From positions 26,560,233-26,624,232 of the forward strand of contig OY282610.1 in NCBI GenBank assembly GCA_958298945.1: a stretch of 64,000 nt of DNA, written 5' to 3'. How positions within the stretch are numbered: the stretch's first letter is position 1; each line of letters opens with the position of its first letter. Below are positions 39,401 to 51,400 of this stretch, piece by piece. Origin of the DNA: Atherix ibis (taxonomy: Eukaryota > Arthropoda > Insecta > Diptera > Athericidae). Both the position numbers and the translations under genes were made by a program. The notes beneath the pieces were generated by a model. That model was not told the origin of the DNA, searched no databases, and was given only the letters and a program-made list of their open reading frames with translations.

Positions 39401-42400
39401 TACTTAGTCTCACCAACCGATGGAACTGCTGTCACAAAAGAAATTTACCATCGTGCAGTACATTCTTTTAGTAGCCTACTGTCAAAGTTTCAGCCGATTC
39501 CCTTCATTAGTTTTGTTTTGAGAGCCTTTGAAAGCGAGCGTGTCGGTCGGTTGCACAAAAATGGAAAAAGAACAATATCGTTCGGTGATTAGATTCTTGT
39601 TTTTGGAAGGGAAAACGCGCAGCAAAATCAAAGATCGCTTGGATGCTGTGTATGGTGACTCTTCTCCTTCAATGGCGACCGTCAAGAATTGGTTCAACGA
39701 GTTTGTTCGTTCGGTTTTTGACCATCAAGAATTGGTTCAAACGTCGGTTTTTGATGAGCCACGCCCAGGTGCCCCAAAAACATCTGCTACGGAGGAAAAC
39801 GTTAAAAAAGTCCACGATCTCGTGTTGGCAGACCGTCGATTGAAGGTTCACGAGATAGCTGAGACTGTGGGCATCGCAGTAGGAACGGTGCGTCATATTC
39901 TACACGAAGAACTGGGCATGAGAAAGCTGTCGGCGCGATGGGTGCCGCGTTTGCTCACACCGGAAAACAAGCGCAACCGTGAGACCACATCGGCGACGTG
40001 TTTGGCGCTGTTTCAGCGCAATCCAGCGGAGTTCTTGTGTCGTTTCGTGACCGTCGACGAAACATGGATTCACTGGTACACACCAGAGACCAAGGAACAG
40101 TCGAAACAGTGGACTTCACCCGCGAACGTGCTCCGAAGAAGGCGAAGACTGTTCGATCGGCCGGAAAGGTGATGGCCATCGTTTTCTGGGATTCACAAGG
40201 TGTGATCCACATCGATTACCTCGAGAAGGGGTTTTAATCACGGGGCGCTACTATTCTGACTTATTGGGCCGATTTGACGTCGAATTGAAGAAAAAGCGGC
40301 CCCGCTTTGCGAAGAGAAAAGTGCTGTTCCACCACGACAACGCGCCGGCTCACACCTCCGCCGTCGCCATGGCCAAATTGGTCGAATTGCGCTACGAATT
40401 GCTGCCCCATCCACCGTACTCTCCAGATTTGGCCCCCTGTGACTACTTTTTGTTTCCAAACCTGAAAAAATCAATCGCCGGGAATAGATTTGAGTCGAAT
40501 GAGGCGACGGAGGCTTATTTTGCTTCCCTCGAGAAAATGTATTTTTTGGACGGGTTAAAAAAGTTAGAGCATCGCTGGGCCAAGTGTATCGAGCTTGAAG
40601 GAGATTATGTGAAAAAATAAATTGCCACCTTTCCAAAATTTTCGTTTTTCTTTTGTAGGCTAAGTACTTGTTGAATGACCATCGTATATAAAATCTGGTG
40701 GGGATTACTTTGAAGGGGACAAAATAGATATTCCTAAATAAATAAATAATTTTTGAAAAAACACAAAATTCGCGATACTTTTTGAACAGACCTCGTATTT
40801 AAAAATGAAGGTGGAAAAACTATATCCGTCAAATGTCACCATTGCCAACAATACCATTGGACCAATTTGAATTTTGATTAATTTAATTGTTCCTAAGTTT
40901 GCGAGTCGTTTCTGAGTTAGCACGTTTCCAAAAGCTCTTGATTCAATTGTCATGTACTTTTGGTTTTAAAAAAGTACTTTTAGGCATTAAAAATTGGTTT
41001 CTGAGTAGTTTATAAAAATTACTTTCAGTACACGCGCCAATGTACCATTTCCAATCGTTTGCAATTAATTTTTTTTAGAGATTTACCTAATTTCCAGTTA
41101 ATTTTGTACAATTTTTTTTTAAAGAATCTTTCAATTTCTATTAAATTTCTCAAGAATCAGATTTATAGTATTCGAATGGTATATGATTAAATGCAATTAA
41201 ATATAAACTTTATTATAAATATATTGAATCCAATTAGTTGTGGGGAAAAGTTTTAAGTTTTTCGAAGAAAGTTTCAAGTCCAAAAACGTAGGTGTTACTT
41301 GAACATTTCGAAACTGATAAGTATTCTTTTCTCATTCATTACGAATTTTCAAAATGGTTTTATTGATTCGCTTTTAATTCTTCCATTTTGTAAATTAATT
41401 TCAAGTTCATTATCAATCTAGAATTTATAATAACAATTAGTTAATTGATTTTATAACAAGTATACATTATTTATGGACAAGAATATCCGATGTTTGTAGT
41501 TGGTTTTGTTCGTTATTGTTCGAAAGTCATAATACCATATTTATTAACAAATCAATGTTAATAGTCTTAATTATTTTCCAAACTATAATAAAGATATAAG
41601 AGGATCTGTGTAAATACTACAACCTTGTAAATAATAAATAAGTATTCATCTGAAAGTATTTTTAATGGCCCTTAAGTACTTGACAATGAAAATTTGTATC
41701 TTTACGTGCGCACATCTATATGCAAGTACTTGAAAGTTCTTTAATGAGTTTATAATTTTGCTATCGCACTACTCCCATTACTGATATTATTATTATTATT
41801 TTTTTTTCTATACACTTGCTGTTATAATTGTTTCTGTTATTATTCAAAACTTCAGTAGCGGAAACTTTCCTATAAGATCTGGCAATTATTTCTTCAACAG
41901 ATGACTACACAATTATTGATTGAATCCGATACACTATCTACAAGCATGGGTGAACGATATATACAAATATATGTTATGCACCCTTAACCCGTGTACATTT
42001 TTCAAAGTAAATTTTGATTATTTTCGATATGAAAAGTTTTACTCCCAATAAATAAAATATATAATAAATGCTGGTATGCTCGTGTACCTTTATGGAAATG
42101 ATTCTGCAACAAAACTTAATTGAGAGCCTTTATAAAATTGTTGTTAAACACAAACAATACAAAAGTATGTGAAGATAATTGCCATACAAGAGACCCCTAA
42201 ATACAAAGCCAAACATACTCGCCTTGTTATGCTATATAAAATTTATATATTGTATGATCAAAAAATCTCAAAACAATGCCAAGTTATTTATTAGCTAGTG
42301 ACAGAATATATCTCTTGTTAAACTTTCATAATTTATAGTTTGTTTCGGATCCATTGAAAATTGTAAAGCCTTGCGTTTTAGTTTATTAAAATTTTACCAA

Positions 42401-45400
42401 TCGAAATTTACATGCGAATAAGTATTTAATAAGAATTTGAAAAAGTTTGAAACTATCAGATAAATAAGATATCATTTCCTATAGTATCTTATAGAATAGT
42501 TTTAGAAAATTTTACCATAATAAACGTTAATTTTTTTTATAGATTGAGAAATTTTGCAGAACAAATTTAATAATTTCTAAGCTTTTTAAAGTAAGAAAAT
42601 TCAATGTAAGAGATAAGAATTTATCTTAAATGCTTATACACAAAAAAAAAAAACTTTTCAAACCATTTCGATAATGATAACGAATATTTAAAGTTTAGCT
42701 TATAAAAATGGTAAATTTTTTGATTACCAAAATTGTTGTAAAGAATTTTTTACTTGTTAAAACTTTAATTGCCGTTTTATAAATTGAATTTATTTATTGT
42801 AAAAAAATAGGATTTTCTTCTTCGATAAAAAAATCAACGAGTTTCTATTTGAGATAATTAGTAAAATTTTAAAAAGAAAATTTCAAAAGTAGAAATAACT
42901 TTTTTCAGCACAAAATGGGCTCGGCACATGCCTAAAAATTCCTTTTTAGACTAGGTCAGACTGGCAAGCCAACATTTTTTGTGCTGGGCTTGAGGTCTAA
43001 TTGGAATATTTCCAGTACAAAATTCTAAAAGCAAACAAGTCAAATCGGTGACCACCGACACTTTTTTGGCAAAAAATAGGTATACTATGTGCCTAAAGAT
43101 TCTATTCTAGACTAAGTCAGACTGGCGAGACAAAATTTTTTGTTCATCCTGTGCTTGAGGTCCGAACGGAAGAACCCCAAACCGGAACTCCAAAAAGTAG
43201 ACAAGCGCATTCGGTAACCGTGAATAATTATTTTCAACACAAAATGGGCTCGCCACATGCCTAGAAATTCCATTTTAGACTAGGTCAGACTGACAAAATG
43301 ACATTTTTTGTGCTGAGCTTGAGGTCCAATTGGAATATTTCCATTTCAAAACTCCAAAAGTAAGCAAGTCAAATCGGTGACCGCCGACATTTTTTTGACA
43401 AAAAATAGGCTTGCTATGTGCCTAAAGATTCTATTCTAGACTACTAGGCTTGAGGTCCAAAAGGAAGAACTCCAAATCGAAACTCCAAAAAGTAGACAAG
43501 CGCATTCGGTGACCGTGAATAATTTTTTTCAGCACAAAAAAGGCTTGACACATTTCTAGAAATTCCATTTTAGACTAGGTCAGACTGACAAAATGACATT
43601 TTTTGTGCTGAGCTTGAGGTCCAATTGGAATATTTCCATTTCAAAACTCCAAAAGTAAGCAAGTCAAATCGGTGACCGCCGACATTTTTTTGACAAAAAA
43701 TAGGCTTGCTATGTGCCTAAAGATTCTATTCTAGACTACTAGGCTTGAGGTCCAAAAGGAAGAACTCCAAATCGAAACTCCAAAAAGTAGACAAGCGCAT
43801 TCGGTAACCGTGAATAATTATTTTCAACACAAAATGGGCTCGCCACATGCCTAGAAATTCCATTTTAGACTAGGTCAGACTGACAAGATGACATTTTTTG
43901 TGCTGAGCTTGAGGTCCAATTGGAGTATTTCCATTTCAAAACTCCAAAAGTAAGCAAGTCAAATCGGTGACCGCCGACATTTTTTTGACAAAAAATAGGC
44001 TTGCTATGTGCCTAAAGATTCTATGCTAGACTACTAGGCTTGAGGTCCAAAAGGAAGAACTCCAAATCGAAACTCCAAAAAGTAGACAAGCGCATTCGGT
44101 GACCGTGAATAATTTTTTTCAGCACAAAAAAGGCTTGACACATTTCTAGAAATTCCATTTTAGACTAGGTCAGACTGACAAAATGACATTTTTTGTGCTG
44201 AGCTTGAGGTCCAATTGGAATATTTTCATTTCAAAACTCCAAAAGTAAGCAAGTCAAATCGGTGACCACTGACACTTTTTTGGCAAAAAATAGGGATACT
44301 ATGTGCCAAAAGATTCTATTCTAGACTAAGTCAGACTGGCGAGACAAAATTTTGTCTTGGGGTCAAAATTTTGTCTCGCCAATCTGACTTAGTCAGATTT
44401 TTTCAACCATTTTTGAGGTCTAATTGGAATATTTCCATTTCAAAACTCTAAAAGCAAGCAAGTCAAATCGGTAACCGCCGAAATTTTTGTAACACAAAAT
44501 AGGCTTGCCATGTGCCTAAATATTCTATTCTAGACTAAGTCAAACTCGCGAGAAGACATCTTTTTTCGTACTGATTTTGAGGTCCTAATCAGAAAATTTT
44601 CAAATTAAAACCTTCAAAAGTCTGCTCGGTAACCATAGACATTTTTGTCAACTGAAAATTGTCTCGGCACATGCCAAGAAATACTATTTTATACTAGGTC
44701 AGACTGGCGAAATGACTTTTCTTCTTCGCATTATGTTTGAGGTCCAAACAGAGAACCTCTAAATCAAAACTTTACTCACTCGATGACCGGTCAAATTTTT
44801 TTAAATACTAAACAGGCTCAGCACATGCCCAGACGAGATAATATTTTTTTTCATAGTGTGCTGAGGTTCAATTGGAATACAATTCAAAAAGTAAATAAAC
44901 CGTTTCTGTGACTGCGGACATTTTTTAAAATATAAAGTAGGCTTTCCATGTGGCTAAAAATTCTAGTTCAGACTAACTCAGTTAGACTCATCATCAACTA
45001 AGCGGCTCTTGTTCATTGAACTAAAGCCGAACAACGTACTGCCCAAGCAACTCTCCGTAAGGATCAAAGATTGGCGTGCTTAGGTATTACAAGTGACCTC
45101 AGAGCATGCCTCATGAGAACTCTTGAGGCTCTTTTAGACCTACTACCTTTCCATACACTTACTAAAAAGAAAGCGTTTAAAGGGCTGTCAGGTTAGGAAA
45201 TTCCAGAAACTTTAAACCAGGCGACCTGTTTCGATATCTTAAAGTTGTGTCAGAACTAAAAGAAATTCAGGAGGCCAACTATCTCTCAGATACTATGCCG
45301 GGGAAACCTATTTACACCAGTTCTTCAAAGTAGTGCTCACGGACTGCCTAACATGAAAGGAGGGAGAGCCGTCACTTTTGCGTTATGCTATAGAGAGGAT

Positions 45401-48400
45401 CCGAAGGAACCTACGTAATGCAAAGGTCTATATCATTTCAGACAGCCAAGCTGGATTGAAAGCTCTTCTATCATCCAATTCAAGCTATTTTGGTATATCC
45501 AAAAGAGGAGCAAATACTCCGTTCATTGGACCAGAACCCTTTTGTAGTTACCCAAAGGGTCACATATGGGGTCTATTATAGAGTCCTGGGAATGCGGAGT
45601 TAAAAGCTCACACTGGAGTAACTCCCCGAAATTTACCGTATTTTTTCAAAAAAAAAGGCGGTAGAGGTCCTGAAACTTAACGAATCAGACCTAAGGCTAC
45701 TGCCTCGTCATTTTCTCTTAAGATAGGCCGATCTGACACGGGAATCTGTCGTCGGAGCATGTACTCTGCGATTGCAAGGCCATTGCCCGTCAGAGACTTC
45801 GGCATCTTGGTTTGGGATTCCTTGACTACAACGAGAATTTTCGGCTACCTGCCAATATGATATTTAAGTTCGCTAAAAGGCACAATATTACTAATATCTG
45901 AGTTAGGATTATTCACCACAAATATCTCATTAATCGAAGTATCTTTCTACACTATTTATTTTATTATTATTAGGTCAGACTGGCGAGGAGGTCCCAATCA
46001 GATAATTTCTAAATAAAAAACTTCAAATGTAAACCAACCATTTTAGTAATTGTGAAATTTTTTTAAAAATACCAATTAGACTCATCATGTGCCCAGACAT
46101 TCCATTTGAAAGAAGGTCAAACCGTAAATACGACAATTTTTCGTTCGTACTGGTTTTCAGGTCCTAATCAGAAAATTGCCAAATGAAAAATTTTAAAAGT
46201 AGTCCAACGATTTTAGTGACCTTAAATTTTTAAAAATATACCAAACAGACTTAACACGTGCTTAGATATTTCATTTGAAAATAGCTCGGATTAACAAGAC
46301 GACTTTTTCTTTTGCACTATTTTTGAGGTCCCAATTAGTAAATTTCCAAATAAAAAATTTTTAAAAATAAACTAACCCTTTTTAGTGACCCTGAAATTTA
46401 TAAAAAATACCAAATAGACTCAATACGAGCCTAGATGAAATTTGTTGATCATACTGGTTTTGAGGTCCTTATCAAAAAAATTTCAAATGAAAAACTTCAA
46501 AAATAACCCAACCCTTTTAGTGACCGTAAAATACCAAACCGACTCGTTTTGAAATCTTTTAGTAAGCACGTGTTTAGACATTTTATTTGAAAATAGGTCA
46601 AACTGTAAGACGACCTTTCTTTTCATACTGGTTTTGAGGTCCCAATCAGAAAATTTCCAAATGAAAAACTTCACAAGTAAACCAACTCTTTTAATGCTAG
46701 TGGAATTTTTTTTATATATAAAATAGACTCAGCAGGTGCCTAGATTGCATTTTTTGTTCATACTGGTTTTGAGGTCCTAATAGACTCAGACTGCCAAGAT
46801 GACATTTATACATAAATTTTGTACGAACAAAAAATATTATCTTGTCAGTCTGATTCTAATTTATATACCAAATAGACTTAGACTGGCTAGATGACCTTTC
46901 TTTTTGCACTGGTTTTTGAGGTCTCAATTAGAAAATTTCCAAATGAAAATTTTTAAAAATAGACCACTCCTTTTAGTGATCATGTAATCGTCGAGTCTAT
47001 TTGGTATTTAAAAAAATACTATTTGGTATTTTTTAAAATAACAAATAGACTCGACGATTACTTAGGCATTCATTGTGAAACTAAGTCAGCCTCCTGGCAT
47101 AAGATTCAGGTCTAATCAGAAAATTTACAAAAGTAAATAAGCCCACTAAGTAATAGTAAAAAAATTAAATAAATCCATTATTGACGATTTAAATTTTAAC
47201 CCAAAAACCATGGATGATTTTCAAAAACGCTTTTACTAATTTGCAAATTCTTACAAATGTCCCATAAAATCGATTTCAGTACAAATTTTTTGCATAAACT
47301 AAAGGGATTATCTCTCAGAAATTCATAAAAATAAATTTCTTTTTAAATTTTCACTTAAAAAACCATTTTTTAATATCCGCTTAATGAGACTAATTTTTAA
47401 TGTACATTTTCATATAAAAAACCAACAAATTGTCCAGTATTTTTGCACAATTGATCCCGAAAACATTAGTTTTTACAACAAAAAAAATTCTATATCATTT
47501 CTAGTAACATTTATTTTGATGTATAAATTCTTTATGCTATGAACTTTAGAATATGTTAAAAAAGACTGAAACGATCCGATATGGCTAAATTATTAAAATT
47601 GCAATACTACAAATGGTGTTCCTGATTTAAGGACGAAAACTGGTGAAGTTTTCAATGATTACGTCAAATGTACAAAATGATTTTGTCATTCGAAAAAGAA
47701 AATGTTAAATTTTAGATATTTAAAAATTTAATTCAAAAATAAAATTCATTTTATTAAAATTTTAAGTTTATTTTTGTAAAAAAAAACAACGTTTTTTTAT
47801 TGATAAACTTTTCTCTTCTATTTTGGGGTGTGGTTAATTATGCTACAAGAACAAAAAAGAAAATTGATTTATCCTTTTTCGATATTATTTCTATTTATTT
47901 CAGTTTTTTATTTGTTGGTAAATTTAAATTCTTTTTCTTATTTAATTTTCACTTTCGAATATAATAACTCTGTGTGTGTGTGTGTGTATGTATTCTAATA
48001 TATTTTTTGTTCTTGTCTAATTGTTATTGTTTTGAGTTGATTTTTCCATCATGAAAAATGAATATTTATTTTTAAATTTTCCTCAATTTCAAGGACTTTA
48101 ATTTATATCGACGTGTACACAATTTTCGTTTCTGTTTCTTACTATTTTTTTTCTGTATTTCTATTTATTTATTTATGTACCATATTATTTTTTGAATGGG
48201 TTAAAGAGGCAGTCTTTGCTCATAAAATTTTCAACAGGACAACAAACCAACTGGTAAGTATTAAAAAATGAAATTTCCTTTTTTTGAGTCTTTTTTCTTC
48301 TTCTATTATATAATGTATTCAAACGTGATAAATTTTGTTCGTCCTTTTTGGTTTTTGGAATACTACTTGTTCACTCATTAGACTGATATTATTTTTTATT

Positions 48401-51400
48401 TTTAGTTGAAGTCCCGTTTTTTTTTACTGCATATTATCTCATTTCAGTTCACGATTGGTAGAAACGAAACCAGCTATGAAAAATGACAAGGAATTGAATG
48501 AATCCAATGGAATGGCTAGGAGAAAATGTTAAATTTGTGCTATTAGGTAAACTATAAAATAAAAAAAAATTATGATGACGTTATTTTTTGTATTACCAGA
48601 GCTTTAATAGTGAAACTTTTGACCTACTTTTGGAGGAAGAACAGCATTAATTAGCTTTTAATCAGAAGTTTCAATGTCAAGTGCAATGCAATTTTTATAA
48701 GGTTTTTGTTTTTTTTTGTTTTAAATTTCATTTTTTTTTATTCAAAAAAAAAATTATATACTAGTACATATAAAAAAAACAAAAAATCCCCAAACAGGGG
48801 ATGGCACTATGTGCACATATATGCATCAGTAATTTATTTAATAGTAAAATGAAGTGTTCAATATTTTTTGGTGGATTCGAATTAAAGTGTGTCATCGTTC
48901 CGAATACAAGCAAATTAATAGTTCGCTCGTTGAATTGGGCAATTTTCCTTTCAACTTTCTGTTATATAATTTTACCTACTATAATACAGAGGTAATAGGA
49001 TTAAAGTGATACAAAAACAAAATGTTAAAATGTGAAAATTGTTTTATGTCACTTTATTCTACTCTTCAATTCCATTTGTATATAGCTCCATTAACCGCAA
49101 GGATATAATAAAATTGAACTGGACACGTTCAAATTGAGTTGAAGTAGAAACATTTCATATAATTTGGTGCATATCCGAACTTTCAAATGCAAAATGCTCG
49201 TAGTTTCTGCATTGAGCAAAGCATTTATATACAATATTCATAGTCGTTTAGGAAAATTGTAGAATAGTTGCAGTTGTCTCGCTATAGTTATCTCCATTTT
49301 TTTCTTTATAATCTACATTATACTCGTAATACTTTAAATTATTTTTACATTTTGTTCTCATTCTTTATCTTTTCAATTTTATTATTTAGTAAAGATTTGC
49401 CAAACGAGTTAGTTCCAATTTTTATGCAAAAAAAAAAAACACTCTATCGTTTGGTGAAGAATCTTGTCAATTAGGATGTTTTTTCCAATCCATCCGCATA
49501 AGGATTCTCACCTTTCAACTTATTTTCATATATAATATTATGTATGCATGGACAAGTGGATATACCTAGAATTATGCTCCACATGTGCATAGATATTTTG
49601 TGTATGATGCTTGTTTGAAGATAATTTCCGTCGTATGGAGGAAAATAAAGATTTTCAAGTATAAGTACAAAATGCACGTATGGATAATATCTGGTTCTGG
49701 CCTATTTAAAGACGGATTATTGTTGTTGGCGGAATTCTTTGACTCTTATCTGGACAAAAATTCTCTTCTACCTTTATTTTTCTATTATGTTAAAGATATT
49801 GTATAGAACTTACCTGTTTTTTGAATAATATGGCACGATATAGTGGCATGTACTTATTTCCAGAATCTTGCGAAACAATGGAAAGAAAGTATGGATTTTT
49901 ATCTGAATCGATTCCCACATAGTTTTGATGCACTAACGGCCATCAACCAGGAATATATGAAATAAAAGGCATATCTCATGTTATTCTCTTTGTAAAAAGT
50001 CTGAAGTATCTGTAGCATCATTCAAATAAATAGACTACTCACGTTTGCCTAGGAAATATTTGAAATACCATCTTGTTTGATGTTCAGGATTCTCAAGTAT
50101 TGGAGTGTTTGGTGATCCAAAAACCTATAAGTAAATAGAAATAATAATATTAGCGATTAGAGACAAAAAATATAACCAATTTGGAAATGTTTTCTTTTTC
50201 ATTTAGTTACCATAATATTTAAATATTCCAACTGTGATTAAACGTATATCAAAGATACATAAATATAAAAATTGTACACTTCCGAAAACTTTAAAAAGAG
50301 TACCGAAATATAGTAAAAAATTTAGTCAGATTTAACATCAAAGTCTACGCACATATTTTGGACAAAATTTTTTACATATAATGACATTTCTTTTTAAAAT
50401 TCTATGTTTCCGTATATGTATAGAAAAATTTTCTCTATAAACTGTAAAATCTCAAAAGTTTCAAAACTATCAAAAATCCCAAAAATCTCAAAACGTCAAA
50501 ACTGTTAAAAATCTTAAAAATCTTAACAATCAACAATATTTTAAAAATCTCAAAAATTAAACAAAAAACTAAAAACTTACAATTTTAAAAAATTTAAAAT
50601 TTTTTTAAAATCTCAAGAAATTACGAAAATCTTAAAAATTGTAATAATCTCAAAATGTACATATTTCTACAGAAAATAAAAAAATTTCTCTAAAATTAGA
50701 TAAATTTCAAAAATATGAAAAATTTCTAAAGAAAATTAAAAATTCTTGAAAATTTCAAAAATCTTAAGAATTTTAAAAATCTGAAAAATTTCTAAAATGT
50801 ATCAAATTTTAGTAACAAAAAAAATTCAAATATATTAAAAACTTCAAAATTCTCAGAAATAACAAATATTGCAAAAATGCTTAAAATTTCAAAAATATTA
50901 AAAATCTCAAAAATTAAACAAAAAACTAAAAACTTACAATTTTAAAAAATTTAAAATTTTTTTAAAATCTCAAAAATTTTAGAACTGACAAAATTACAAT
51001 AATTTTAGAAATTACGAAAATCTTAAAAATTGTAATAATCTCAAAATGTACATATAAAAAAATTAAAAAAATCTCTAAAATTAGATAAATCTCAAAAATA
51101 TGAAAAATTTCTAAAGAAAATTAAAAATTCTTGAAAATTTCAAAAATCTTAAAAATCTTAAGAATTTCAAAAATCTGAAAATATTTTAAAATGGATCAAA
51201 TTTTAATAACAAAAAAAATTCAAATATATTGAAAACTTCAAAAATTCTCATAAATAACAAATATTGCAAAAATGCTTAAAATCTCAAAAATAGTAAAACT
51301 CTCAAAAATCTCCAAAAATTGAAATATATCAAAAATCTTGTAAATCTGAAAAATGTCAAAAAATTAAAAATTACAAAATATCGAAAATTTAAAAAAAAAA

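Larger units (their letters stand above)
38649..40795 (+). mobile_element. Mariner copy 3, disrupted by a nested mariner
   Basis: Outer element between TA at 38647-38648 and 40796-40797, with the CGAGGTCTGTTCAAAAAGTA end at the left and its match at the right. The host element is 38649-39380 plus 40687-40795; 39383-40684 is a different mariner inserted into the WKKRWHK- codons near the transposase C-terminus. The outer transposase has lost its first catalytic region, has a stop after WKNKN, and has one short frame change. So it was already dead or is decaying. Confidence 0.92.

Noticed and set aside
39180..40636. Minus-strand open frames over the nested mariner
   Set aside because: Antisense to recognisable transposase coding; composition mirrors it.
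48190..48260. Plus-strand exon-like stretch ending in CAACTGGTAAGT
   Set aside because: The donor looks good but no coherent frame, acceptor or homology was found.
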